A DNA stretch of 64,000 bases, from assembly GCA_026873275.1 (NCBI GenBank), contig JANTUC010000002.1, positions 2,480,001 to 2,544,000 of the forward strand. The letters are read 5' to 3'. Under the pieces are notes generated by a model. The model did no database searches and was not told where the DNA came from. It was given only the letters and a program-made list of their open reading frames with translations. Below, piece after piece: positions 1-11,616 of the stretch. The stretch comes from Pseudopithomyces maydicus. Its lineage: Eukaryota > Ascomycota > Dothideomycetes > Pleosporales > Didymosphaeriaceae. A program made the position numbers and the translations under genes. Numbering within the stretch: the first letter of the stretch is position 1; each line of letters opens with the position of its first letter.

Positions 1-708
1 AGCAACGACAACGCCGTTTCACTATATGCTTGTACACACTATCGAACGAGCTACGCACCCTTCGCCTACTTGCATAAGTCCTCTCTCTCCTAACGGAGAA
101 AACTTTGTGGTGTCATTCACAGATGCATCCATATTAGTGTACGACACTCGAACTGGTGAGGAGCTGATTGGAATGGCCAGTGCAGAAACGTACGATGGTA
201 CGCCAGCAACAGGGATCACATCCGTGGTAACGACGTCACAAAGCTTAGAGGGTACATCGTCACAAGACGCTGGTCGAGGGTCCGATGAGGAGGGCGCTGT
301 TCACGGCCCCACTGGATCAGGCAATGCTGGTGGCGTGGAAGGTGTCATCATCAGTGGACATGAAGACCAGTTCATTAGATTCTACGATGCCAATTCTGGT
401 GAGTTCAATTTCCCTTCTTAAAACGATAGGCGTACTGACGGGCTCTAGGCCAATGTACCTACAATATGCTCGCACACCCTGCTGCCATATCCTCACTTGC
501 TATTAGCAAGGACGGACGCGAAGCCGTTTCTGCCGGCCACGATGCCTCCATTCGCTTCTGGTCTCTCGACAAGCGCATTTGCACACAGGAGATCACCGCG
601 CACCGGATTATGCGCGGCGAAGGGGTCTGCAGCGTGGTTTGGAGTCAGGATGGCCGGCTAGTTGTCTCAGCGGGTGGCGACGGTGTGGTCAAGGTTTTCG
701 CCAGATGA
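1..708 (+). CDS. Striatin-family WD40 protein, C-terminal part (PRO11-like)
   Basis: Partial at the 5' end: the frame is open from base 2. Exons 1-398 and 449-708, joined across a 50-bp intron (gtgagt...ctctag) that splits a Gly codon. The product is the last WD40 blades: a long acidic/Ser insert, then 'SGHEDQFIRFYDANSG', a blade with 'SAGHDASIRFWSLD', and a last blade ending 'GVVKVFAR'. The order and the C-terminus ending shortly after 'VKVF' match striatin (Sordaria PRO11), the scaffold of the STRIPAK phosphatase complex that controls cell fusion and fruiting-body development. The coiled coil and calmodulin-binding region would lie upstream of the window. Identification rests on the C-terminal blades only; another WD40 scaffold is less likely. 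Confidence 0.8.
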
Positions 709-1400
709 ACCTGGACCACAATGCATTTACGCTTGCCGCATTTTTAGCCTCAATACCCCTCATAGCGCATGAGCACATGGAACGACATGAATTAACTATT
801 CAAATCATGGAAGGAACGAACGGGTTGCAGGAAGGAAACTTTTGATAATCATTATCTTCTTGTATCAAATGATTTTGGAGAAAAGAGGGCGCAGTGTGAG
901 CATACGACCGAAACATAATGCATGGTACATTGGCGTCTCTCGCATTCACCCTAGGAACTTCAATTCTGAGTACCTATTCTATAGTTGTATTATATATGAA
1001 GTACGAGACGTGACAAGCACGTTGAGTTTGGAGAATGGGAGATGCTGAGGTCACTACCTACTGCTTGTGCGATCGTGATTCAACATGTTTTATCCAACCA
1101 TTTGACCCTCACATTCATGATATATCACTTGCTAACAAGTTCGCAATTTCATCTAAAGATGAACCCTGCCCAGGTGGTAGCTGCTATTTTCGACGCTAAA
1201 ACACGAACGCCTAGCCCCGACCCCACTAATTCACTCCCACGCCAGTGCCCAGGCGCCCACATGACTCACTCTGCGTCATCACGATAATACGAACAATACG
1301 AACCGCTGAACAGAAGTAAGAGGAAGATTACTCAACGATCATATTTTCTTAAGAAGTTGAAAATACCCGAAGACCTGACACATGCCCACATCACCTCGCA
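709..1400. other. Intergenic region
   Basis: This is 3' flank of the striatin gene and promoter of the kinase-like gene. The only motif I would single out is TGACTCA at 1262-1268, about 135 bp upstream of the next start codon. It matches the Gcn4/CpcA (AP-1-like) consensus, but a single 7-mer can occur by chance. No coding sequence seen. Confidence 0.5.
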
Positions 1401-2582
1401 ATGCCTATTGATCATGATCTGACTAACGAGAAAGGTATTTCTGCCTATCTAACTTCTATAGGGGTTGAACATTCTAAATTAGACCTTCTGACTGGCGGAA
1501 CTGCAAACTATGTCTATCGGGTTACTCTTTTGTCAGGCGTGTCCATTATCTACAAGCATGCAGCACCATATCTGCGTTCCAATACATCGTTCTCTTTTGA
1601 GCCAGCAAGAATGGACTATGAAGCTCGCGTATTAGAGATACTTCCATCGCTGATCAAAGCACACGTCCCTCTTTCTATTGTACATGCTGTAAGCATGCGT
1701 CATTACGATAGTGGAAAGAAACTTCTCTCCATGGAAGACGGGGGAACGAAACATCTGAAAGACGCATATACTGACTCTTCTCTGGACATTTCCCTTATAG
1801 GGAAGGAACTTGGACTATGGCTTGCGGCAGTCCACACGTCCACTACTAATGTCTCGCTTTCCCTCACCCCTGGCAACGACGACCTGGAGGAAAACAATGC
1901 GACAGGTGTATCTATTTACCGCTATGCATACACAAATCTTGCCACTGCTTTCGCAGAACATAGCAGTCCAGAGCCAGGAACCCGCAACCAGGCCAACGCA
2001 TTCACTAGCCGTGACATCGATCTTGCTCAAGAGATCAACGACAATTATGGCAGCCGACTTGCGTACGAAAACGAATGCATTTGTCACGGAGACTTCTGGC
2101 CAGGGAATGTACTTGTTGGGTCCAAACGTGACGCACTCCCGTTCGACTCTCAGTCTGGTGTGGAAATGGGTTCAGATATAAAGCTCACGGTCGTGGATTG
2201 GGAAATGACTAGGAGAGGTACATCTGCCACGGACGTTGCGCAATTTTGCGCAGAAGCGTTTCTCCTCGACCGCTTCCAAGGAGACCGTGGACTTCTCTCA
2301 GTATTTCTGAACACATATCTCGTGGCTCGACTCAAGTATAGAAAGGAATTCCTTGACAAAGAATGGTTTCAAAGGCTGGCAGTTCACTGGGGTGTCCATG
2401 TAGCATTCTGGCCGACAAGGGTTGAATGGACTGATCGAGGAGGAACGCAGGAACTCGTCGCTATTGGTAGAGAGGTACTGAGAACAGCGAGTGAGGGGAA
2501 ATTTGAAAAGCTATTATCGATCTACCCTTTCAAGGAATTGGAAGATTGGGTAAAGAAGCTTCTCTGGGAAGGTGAAAGATGA
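1401..2582 (+). CDS. Aminoglycoside-phosphotransferase / methylthioribose-kinase-like protein
   Basis: A single uninterrupted 393-residue ORF with an ATG start. It has the protein-kinase-like (APH) fold signature: an N-lobe 'GGTANYVYRV' loop and 'IIYKHAAPYL' with the probable ATP-binding Lys (residues about 30-55), the catalytic-loop motif 'CHGDFWPGNVLV' (H-G-D-x4-N, about 230-241), and 'VVDWEM' (about 262-267) with the metal-binding Asp. The N-lobe resembles 5-methylthioribose kinase, which works in methionine salvage in bacteria and plants. Many fungal proteins of this class have no assigned substrate, so a small-molecule kinase is as far as the sequence goes. All catalytic residues are present, so it should be active. 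Confidence 0.8.
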   Translation: MPIDHDLTNEKGISAYLTSIGVEHSKLDLLTGGTANYVYRVTLLSGVSIIYKHAAPYLRSNTSFSFEPARMDYEARVLEILPSLIKAHVPLSIVHAVSMRHYDSGKKLLSMEDGGTKHLKDAYTDSSLDISLIGKELGLWLAAVHTSTTNVSLSLTPGNDDLEENNATGVSIYRYAYTNLATAFAEHSSPEPGTRNQANAFTSRDIDLAQEINDNYGSRLAYENECICHGDFWPGNVLVGSKRDALPFDSQSGVEMGSDIKLTVVDWEMTRRGTSATDVAQFCAEAFLLDRFQGDRGLLSVFLNTYLVARLKYRKEFLDKEWFQRLAVHWGVHVAFWPTRVEWTDRGGTQELVAIGREVLRTASEGKFEKLLSIYPFKELEDWVKKLLWEGER

Positions 2583-3020
2583 CATTCGAACTTTCGTAAA
2601 ACCCACGAAATACGATCTGAAGTTAGCATTGGGTCGAAGCTTAAAGCATCCTAAGTCTATACCGTTTGAGATTTTACAAAAAGATGTCGAGTCAACACGA
2701 CGGCGGCGGCGAAAAAATAGTTGAAAAAGTGTCTTCCCCGCTGTGACAGCGGAAAATAATATAGCGTACAAAAATGCGGTGCCTAAGTCTATATCTTCTC
2801 CACTTTCGTTGTACGTGTAAAATTAGAACTAATTGTTTTTAGACAGATCTCTTGAAATCGACTACCCGAAGACGAAATTTGTCGAAACAGGTAGCTTCTT
2901 ACTGGTAAAGCAACAGGGAAAAAAACGTAAAGAAACCACAAACTACAACGCTGAAGGTTTGTGATAAATATCGGTATCATTAATTATCCTGTATTTCGTT
3001 GCCAAAACCTACTTATTTCC
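2583..3020. other. Convergent intergenic region
   Basis: This is 3' flanks of the kinase-like gene (plus) and the amidase gene (minus). Modestly AT-rich, with no ORF or repeat I can support. Confidence 0.5.
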
Positions 3021-5107
3021 TTAAAAGGCGGTCCTCCCCGTTTTGACCGTCTTTAAAACACCCTCATCCGCCAACTTCTCAATCATATTATATAGCATGA
3101 AATCGCAACCCCTCTTCACAACCATATTAATCGTCACCGGAACCAATTCCTCGTGAAATGTGACATTGCTCTGGTATGGCACCTGTCCAATCGGTACAGT
3201 AAAGTCCGCACACCCAAATATGGGACAAATGTTTGCGCCCGTGATCTTTGCACCCTCGGGCAGAACAGCAAGATAGCTTGCATCCGGTGACTCGTTGAGT
3301 TCGCGTTCGCGGAAGGAAGGGAGTCCGCCCGTGCCGATATCGTAAAGAAGTACGGATTCGGAGCACGATTCGGCAGTGCTGTATTGTAGTTCGCGTTCGT
3401 ACCATTCGACACCGCGATTCTTGGTTACAAGGGCGGCGTTGTAGGTTGTCTGGTTAGTGAGAGATTCGTTGAATCTCCGCCAACCGGGGCGTCGAGCAGG
3501 ATCGATAGGTGGAAAGCGACCGGAAAACAGGGCGGCCCAAGCAGTTGTGAGAGGGCGGCCAATGACCTCCCAAGCAGACCATGTATTGATGACACCGGTC
3601 GCTGCACTCAGTGTAGTGAAATTTGAAGCAATAGGGTCGGTCCAGTTCTGGACGGTTGCGGTGAAATTGAATTCCTTCACTGTCATATTAAAAATCCGTG
3701 ACATGTTGGCGATGAAGTCTTGAAGGATGGGTTCTGCAGCTGAATTATTCAGAGGCAGATAGTCTTTTGGGTACAAGATAGTCTTTGGGAACAGATTGTT
3801 GTCGGAAACAAGGAGAGGTGAGAGACCAGTTATTGAAACATCTTGGTGCAATGAGGGCGAGTACCAATTTTTCGCAAATTTGATCCACTTGTATGGATCA
3901 CGCGAAAACACGCCGGCGGTATCTGTCGCACCTCCAAGGGGTAAAACTCGTTCGAGAGAAATCATACCCTGGCTGGGGCGTTGACCATATGTGCCCGAAA
4001 CTGCAGCTGGTCTTCGCATAGAGGAGCCAGTATCGCTCCCAATGGCGTAGTCTAGCCAGTCGTAGGCAGCGATCGAACAACCTCCACCAGAAGAAGAAGC
4101 CGAGCAAGTTAACCATCCATCGCCTCGTGGATTAAAGGGATAGTGTTCGTCCTGCCACTCCCAAGGATTTGCTCCTGATGCGAATTGAGCAAGTTTTTGC
4201 TTTCCCACAACAACCCCTCCAAGATCTAGGATCTGCTGCACCGAAGGCGCGGTTCCATTAGCAGTCGGAGTTATGTAGGCCCAGGCCTGGCTTCCGCCTG
4301 ACGTCTGGAGACCTTTGACATCATAAAGGTCTTTGATAGCAACACGTTCACCTGCAAGTGGCCTGTTGTCGCCCCAATAATATATACGCGAGGGCACACT
4401 GAAGTGGAGTTAGTACGGAGAACGTAGTAAAACAATTTCTGTAACTTACGGGATCATTGGGTCCCAGAATTTGGGAAGTAACACACCCAAAGGAGAGTGA
4501 TTTTGCTCCCCGTCATTTGTATCGTATGCACCAAACAAAAAGTCCGGTATGTATCGGGATACAATCGATAGACTGTTGCCAAGCTGACTGATTTCTCCCC
4601 GAGGGTTGCTAGATACGGTCCAGCTGGTATGTCAGCCGAAGCCTTGATCGAAATCCTCGAGAAAGGTCCATCTCCAGAAACGGAATCGTCCAAGAATACG
4701 TAGCTGGTGTTGAACGATCCAAGATATTCTACTGCGGAGACGTCCAGTGAAGAAGATACCGTCGAAACAATATACAAACCATCTAGAAAATCGTGACTGA
4801 AGACATCGTCGCGTTCCAGATATGAGGATATAACTTCTTCCAAAGTACTCTGAGATATTGTCGTTTGATTCGTCTTCACTACCGTGATTGGAAGTAACGA
4901 CACTGTTGGTTTGCAGTCTGCGGCCAGGACGGCCTTAGGATGCACGGTATTTGCGAGGTACGAGGTATTTCCAAGCTCGAAAATGGTATCTCCAAATGGA
5001 TTGTGTACAACAAAACTATACTCATTCCTCTTGGTGATGGGAGCGGCCGAGACGGAGATCGACGCAAACAGTGCGGTCAAAGACGCAAAAACCAAAAGAT
5101 AAATCAT
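3021..5107 (-). CDS. Secreted amidase-signature enzyme, frame broken by one missing base
   Basis: Exon 1 is 5107-4450 and exon 2 is 4398-3021; the 51-bp intron has donor gtaagt. The first ATG (5107) opens a signal peptide ending near 'SVSAAP'. The amidase-signature core follows: 'VAIKDLYDVKG' with the first catalytic Lys, a Ser/Gly-rich loop 'SASSSGGG' with the cis-Ser, and 'GSDTGSSMRRPAA' with the Ser nucleophile. The family hydrolyses amide bonds; here the N-terminal domain and signal peptide indicate a secreted enzyme of unknown substrate. In exon 1 the frame changes at a run of five A on the plus strand (4537-4541): upstream reads 'YRLYPDTYRT', downstream 'GAYDTNDG' in the next frame. One extra base in the run restores 678 codons and the correct splice phase. 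As written the ORF stops at 4456-4454. Either a recent pseudogene or, more likely, a homopolymer error. Confidence 0.8.
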
Positions 5108-7312
5108 CTTGAGTAAGAGGCGCACTGCAATACTTCAAGGCTGTCATTATGTCTTTTATACCTATCTGGAGACGATTTGGAGAACGAGCAGCGCTATTGA
5201 TGCCGAGATAACGACGAACTCGATATACCCGTTACAGTTTGGCGCATGTAAATGCGGGAGTGTCCAAGAACATGGTTGGGAAACGTGACTAGCGAGACTT
5301 GGCAAAAGCGGAGGTACGATACGCTCCGATAGGCCTCTAAGAACCGATCCCGCCTTTATCGTTTGCCGTGGGGCGTTCTACTGTCATACTTTACTGGGGT
5401 ATTATAAATCTCATAAGTTATGTAAGAAACAGAACGCTTTCATAGGACTAAGTACTCAGAGATTAGCACGATAAGTGATATCCACCCCCACTGTATACCA
5501 ACCCTCCTAAATTCGCATAGCCTAGTTCTGGAATAGAGATAAAAGCTCCGCGGCAGTTATTTCGACACCGCCACTCAGTGTGGTATCGTACACATATAGA
5601 AGGATTCAACTCTACGGATTTGTGGATCGAGCTCAGCTGATGTTAGAAGATTACTTAGGTATTGTCAATATTTGGAAGGCGAGTGGGTTATTCCAGCATT
5701 CTCTGCAGTTACTTTGGTGAATGTTTCACAAGTCGATATAGCAATGCCAATGCAAATAGTAAAGACGCAGCTACCGTTGTGAGAGCATGCCTCGAGCAAC
5801 CTTAAAAACCACCTTTGTATTCCTGCTTGCCAGTCATCATCCATTAGATCAAATTGACTGCTCGGTTGGCATCACATACTACAAACTAACCCTTTGATAC
5901 ACGGTACTGTCAATGGTTTTCGCCCCAGGTATACAGTTTGAAGAGATTCAGGGCCGAGCAGCCCGACTTTTCTAACGTAGGTCATAATATATGCAATTCT
6001 TGACTCACATAGGGACACAAGCTACTAGATCTGAGAATTTTGCTCAAGCTTATATGATACCGCTTTCGATGATTGCAAGAGAGCATACCAATAAAAATGC
6101 CATACCCTATACTTGGAATAACAATAGACGCTTGTCTGGTCCATACTAGAAGAGAACTCAAGGAACCCCTGCATCTTTCTGTCTGCTCTACATCGGATCT
6201 TTATACGGAAAAATACTAAGAAGTACGGCGATCATTCTATACTTCATAGAATCAAGATAGATTTCTGGTAGAATTACTGCAATAGAGAAAAGTAGCCACA
6301 AGCGGCGTATCTACACGAAAGACAGTTGGAAATAACTCTCCCTAAATATACTTTCTAATGATGAACATGTATCACATACCGTAACTAATAATGTTACATC
6401 ATTGCAGTCTTAGACGAGTTTAGCAAGCAGTTTCCACGTCTACTTTCAGCATGTATAGACTTGAAGCGCTTTCATTATCTTATAATTCATGTGATCACCA
6501 AATCCTGGCGACAGTAGCTAAACGGCAGATCGAACGCAATAAACTGATTAGTGTGTGCAGATGTGTTGGAAAATGCATTCTACAAAGAAGAGATGAGAAC
6601 GATAATAAGACAAGGGCGAGAGGATAAGTTACGATAATAGTAACTGAGCTCCTAAGTTCGTGAAATTGAGTTATTCTATAGGGAAATCTCGACATGGAGC
6701 ATAAAAATCCTTGTTTCACTTGATATTTCAAGATATTATCTACCTCGAAAGTTGCTCTTCCAACTTCCATCAGCTTTTATGACATCCGAATGATTTTGTC
6801 TTACGTCCAAATAGCCTTCTAACTATACCATCCCGAGCACGCGGCGTAATGCTTGTCGTTCGCCTATCAGCACCCAAAGCACATGTATTGCGAAAAGCGG
6901 GTTCGATGAGCACAATTAAATCGAATGGTCGTGCATGACAGGTTCACCGCCGATCGACCCGCGCCAGACGGCCCCACCGAGCAGCTCTTTACGTTACACA
7001 TACATCATTGCTGCTAATAACCACAACAGCTGACTTTACTAGAGTTATCGTCCTTTTTTTTAATGCGCTGGACCCTTATCCCGTCGAATCAACAAAAAAC
7101 AGTTTCGAAGACGCTTGTCGTCATCGTATCTTTCAAGTCTCGTTAAAGACGGCATGGCATCATACCTAGATCGAGGTCGGCAAAGGCGGCGATATTTCCG
7201 TCTGTTGTTCAAAAAGCGTACCTATCCCCTATAATATTTAACTTAATATCGCAGACAAAGATTTCTTCTACCAAGAACTCCAGTTTCATCCACAGAAAGA
7301 AACATAGTTATC
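5108..7312. other. Long gene-poor stretch
   Basis: About 2.2 kb between the divergent amidase and acetate-transporter-family genes. I found no ORF with family features, no tandem array, no terminal inverted repeats and no tRNA-like fold. It looks AT-richer than its neighbours and has many stops in all frames. A decayed, RIP-mutated element is possible but I see no recognisable protein remnant. Confidence 0.5.
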
Positions 7313-8201
7313 ATGTCCGTCTACGCGGGCGAATCCCACACTGAGAAGCGCACCAAAGTCGTTGAGCAAACCCCCGGCGTCCAAATCTTCCTGCAGCCCA
7401 TTGCCCCTCCTGCAGCCCTCGGCCTTGCAGGATTCGCAGGCTCGACATGGATCACGAGCTCCTACATTGCAAACTGGTGGGGGAATACTGAGTCGCCCAC
7501 CATCTTCTTCCCCTTTGTGAGTTCACCTACTAAAGATATGTACGCAACTTCAGCGTATGGACATATACCCCATGTGATCCTGATGTACTGATAGCTTCTA
7601 GGTAGGCGTGTTTGGCGGCGTCGCGCAGTTCATCGCAGGGATCTACGGATTCAAAGCAAGAGACACGCTCGTCACAGTCGTGAACACAATGTGGGGTTCG
7701 TTTTGGATCTCCATCGGCATTCTCTATGCCTTCGTCGCTGCGGGAGCAATCGAGCCCCATGAAATCCATACGCACTTCCCCGAACTCGCCTCTTGGTTCA
7801 TCATCCTTGCCATATTCACCTGGTCTTGCGCTTTGGCTGCCTCCGCCCGAGACCTGGTGCTTCTCGGTTGTTTGACGTCCCTGGCCATCGGTTCAACCAT
7901 TGCTTGCTGCCTCTTTGCGTACAACGGAGGTACGTCTACAACATCCGGCTCGGGCGATAGTACGGAAGGTAGTGTCACGAATGGAATCAAAGCAGCAAGC
8001 TATTTTTGGATGCTATCGGCGCTGCTTGCATGGTGGAGGGTCACTGTGTATTTGGTCGAAGAGGCATTCGGAACTGGTCATGCGATTACCAAGTTCTTCC
8101 CTATTGGGAGGACACCAATGGAGAAGAGGTCTCCTTTCGTCATCCCAGGCTTGGGTGAGCCTGGAGTGAAGAGAGGCGTTCCAAAACCGATGCCTGTTTA
8201 A
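7313..8201 (+). CDS. GPR1/FUN34/YaaH (acetate transporter) family membrane protein
   Basis: Exons 7313-7516 and 7602-8201; the 85-bp intron (gtgagt...ttctag) is phase 0. The product is 267 residues. After a short hydrophilic tail come six predicted membrane segments: 'LGLAGFAGSTWITSSYI', 'FFPFVGVFGGVAQFIAGI', 'NTMWGSFWISIGILYAF', 'ASWFIILAIFTWSCAL', 'LLGCLTSLAIGSTIACCLF' and 'ASYFWMLSALLAWW'. 'IAPPAALGLAGF' stands where the family has its NPxPLGL motif, with the Asn replaced. Family members (yeast Ady2/Ato, Aspergillus AcpA) move acetate or ammonium across the plasma membrane. Substrate is not readable from sequence; the degenerate motif means it may not be the main acetate carrier. Confidence 0.85.
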
Positions 8202-8383
8202 GGTACGACAAAGTATGTATCAAGTAAATCATCATTCGAAAAACCATTACTCTTAGTTTCGTAGTACTATTCATCATTGTTGAACCCGCCATGCATGAGT
8301 TCAAAGTACGTACATAGACACCCCCTGCCAGGGTATAAGCTTGACCCTCTGTCTAGCATTTACAAGAGTGTCAAGAAGGGCCA

Positions 8384-11026
8384 CTAACCGCCCTTTCTCT
8401 GTTCCGCCGCAAGCTTCGCATCTTCTGCCTTCGGAACTGTATTACCCACGTCCATCATCTGCACATCTTCAATGCGACCGACCGTTTCGCTCGAAGCATT
8501 ACTAGCACCCGACCACACATTGATCCCACCATTAATCTCTTGCATCTCTATGGATTCTTTCTTTTCATCCTCCAAGTGAATCTCAACGACTTCCTCCTGG
8601 ACTTCGTCCCTCGACGCCACGTCTTGGTATGATGGCGGATTGATATCTGTATCTGGTGTAAGAGTTTTAGAGCTCTGATATCCGTGTCCGGCAGGCGTGA
8701 CATTTGACGAACCCCAGCCACTGTCTCCATTGAACCAGTTACCAATTATCTCATTCCCATCGTTCTCGTCATATTGAGCGCCCCAACTTGCTGCTACCCG
8801 TGCCTTTTCATTCGCAATCTCTTGTTGAAAGTTTGTGTTGTCTTGTTTGATGAAATTTTCTAGATCTGCGGATAGCGGCAGAGGCTTCGGCATGAATGCG
8901 GCTTGATTGGCGTAGATGAGAATCGCATTCTCAGTGAATGTGTCGATATGCGTGAGCATCTGATCGATGGTGACTTCGTTTCGGTCTATTGATGTTTCTT
9001 CAGGGTTCTCTTTGTACTTGTATTCAATGTGCCACCAGCTCTCCTGTTTTTCGAGCTCTCCGGGGTAACAGGCAACCTGCCGAATAAAGTATTCTGTCTT
9101 GGATATTGCGAATCCACACAACTTGTACGAATGAGTGAAACTGTGCCTAAAGGCATCATCTGAGAGGTTCTCATCCGAGTGAGTCCCTTCCATAGGTGCT
9201 CGAAAGCGTTCCACAATCGCATCGAGGGCTTCTTTTGCCTTATCCCTCTCAGTTTCAAGTGCTGGAAGCCATTAGCAACATCCTAGAGATACTAAAGTGA
9301 AGCCGAGGATCTAAAGTATGGCATGGTGTGTGCTGGATAGGTAGGTCCTACCTGCTAATTTTCTCTCGACGCTATCGTAAAGAGTTTTGAGACGTTTGAG
9401 GACAGCAACGTCATGATCATTTTCTTTAGTGGTAGCGTCGGACTCGAACGCTTTCATGCTGGTCTCGAGGAGCTTCAAGGTTTCCATTTTGTGCGGATAC
9501 TGAACCTGCTGCGGGACGTGCCATTTTATTTTCTCGATCTCCGCATCGAGCTCCGCTGATCTCCGGTTGTACTTTTTAGTCGTATTGAACTTGAACTCGG
9601 CTGCTTCTCGGTTCTCTTCGAGGTACCTATCCACGTAGAGGGTGTGAGGGATTTTGCAGTGACGTTTGAGCCCAGTTACACTGAGGTTAAGAATAAGCAC
9701 GCTGCTCATGTCGACGATGTGAGCTCTGTCAAAATCACCGAAGAGCGTCCGGTCAATGTAGTCATATAGTGTAGGATTAGAAAGACCCGTGTCGATGTCT
9801 AAGTCGATGTTGAGCACTGAGCTCTCGTCTCTTTTACCGTTGACATTGACGACAGAGCGAATAATACCATTCAGATGGGATGCAGATATATGTTTGCCGG
9901 ATATCCAATGCCATCTCAGCAGGAACTTGAGTACGTCAATGGAGTCGTCGCGCTCCTCGGGAGAGGAGAATCTGTCTTGAGTCCATGCGTCTAGTTGGAG
10001 AAATGACTCGAGGCTCACATAGGTCCTGTCACTGGCATCCAAGAAGGCGACAAGGCGCTGAACTTCATACAAAAGTTCGAGTTCAGACAGAGCTTCAGAT
10101 GCAGGATCATCATTGAAGATGACGGAAGCAGCAGAGCCAGCACCTTTCCACCAGTCCTCACCACGCCAATAGCTACTTGATGTGATGCCTGGAGCAAGCA
10201 GGGCATTTCGCACAAGTGGTATAGAATGTAATATTGTGACCAAGGCGGGTAAATGGTGGTTGGTCACAGACGGCTTGATCAGGCCCGGCTTATCTCTGCG
10301 TATCTGGGCGTCCAGAGGAGCATCTGGAATGTACTCAGTACTCTTTGTAGCAGGAACAAGTGCCCACGAATCGGTGTCATAGTAATTTTGGGTAGCGGGA
10401 CGGAGGACTCCGGTAGTACCTGTGCCGCCCACCACTCCAGACTCCTGTCCCGTCTCGACGCCTGAGAACCCCGTCAGCGGTTCGATGTTCTGGAACGATG
10501 CACCGTCGGAGTAGAACGAACTCTGCATAGGCACGTCGCCCATGTGAGTGGACATTGCGGAGCTGGGGCGCTGGGTGGTTCGTGACGATGGGCGGGTGGG
10601 TGCGGCGCTGATGGGGACGCTTCTGTTGGCATAGTCGACATCGTGGTCGATACGGAACGCTATATTGATTTTGTCAGCGCCTGCGCCGGCCAGGGTGCGG
10701 AGCAAACGCACAGGGGACGTTGCTGCTCAGGTTGTTCTCGTAATGTTGGCCGTATCCGGCGTTGCCAAAGGCGCTGGCGTCCCAGCTGGTATCGCCCTGC
10801 TTCAACAAGTCTGCGATGCCATCCGGGACGGCAAGTGCATCGAAGACCTTGTTCACAGCTGTTTCCACATTGTTGCCGGATATCTGTGCACCTGTCAGTG
10901 GGAAGGCGCATCGGGGCGGGGGAAGGCTTGTACCTTGAGTATTTGGATAGCTTGGTCTCTGTCGACTTGCATTTCCGAGACGGTGAGCAGCATGTTTATA
11001 TCATCTTCGCTAGGGTCCTGCGTCAT
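8384..11026 (-). CDS. UBA-containing, USP25/28-like conserved protein
   Basis: Four exons: 11026-10934, 10883-10712, 10659-9352 and 9261-8384; introns of 50, 52 and 90 bp with good donors and acceptors, total 816 residues. The first 55 or so residues read as a UBA-like three-helix domain ('MLLTVSEMQVDRDQAIQILK' then 'NVETAVNKVFDAL'). The middle resembles the non-catalytic ubiquitin-interaction part of USP25/28-type deubiquitinases ('WALVPATKS', 'RRDKPGLIKPS', 'YWRGEDWW'). I see no Cys-box or His-box, so this is probably a ubiquitin-binding protein without protease activity. The C-terminus is acidic with 'HLEDEKKESIEMQEI', possibly UIM-like. Function inferred only from domain type. Confidence 0.75.
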
Positions 11027-11616
11027 GGTCGCGGTGGTTGAGCGGGGAGCTCAACGCGCGGGGTTGCGGCAGCGGTGGTGGTGGTAGTAGTAGCAGCGGT
11101 GGTGGTAGCGGCGGTGGTAGCGGCGGTGGTGGTAATTGAGAAGAGGTCGTGTGCGTGTCAAGACGGGCAGTGACCGTTGTCAGGGCAAACATGGGCAGGC
11201 GCAAACGCACCAAGAGAAACAACACACGCGAGTGAATGTTTGGCTTGTGCCGACGGCCCGCATAGCGACCAAACGCAGCGGCGGGCGCGTTCAGCACAAG
11301 CTGCGAAGCTCCGCTCCCCACCCCCAATCCATGACGAATGGGGGGTCCGTGCGTCGATGCACAGGCGGTCCTCTTGTACACCCATTTCATTCGTTCCAAT
11401 CTTACCTTGGGAGGGAGGGTTCTTCGTGCTCGCGTGACAGAGTGACAGAGTGACAGATTCATAACCTTCATGGATTGATGCACCCCGGTTCCATACAAAA
11501 ACGGCGCTTTGCCAACCTATAGATACAACAAAAGCCGCAGCTTACAGTCCTACAATATAATACATATAGTACACTCATATGCCTCAGACGGCTGGGGTAT
11601 CATGTGATCTTTTCCT
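11027..11616. other. Promoter region with trinucleotide repeat
   Basis: This lies between two minus-strand genes. It contains an imperfect GGT/AGT/AGC trinucleotide tract (about 11066-11132, tggtggtggtagtagtag-type) directly upstream of the UBA-protein start, and three copies of gtgacaga near 11434-11457. The rest is non-coding as far as I can tell. Confidence 0.6.

Noticed and set aside
5108..7312. Decayed transposon in the 2.2-kb gap
   Set aside because: No terminal repeats, target-site duplication or transposase or reverse-transcriptase remnants could be identified by eye.
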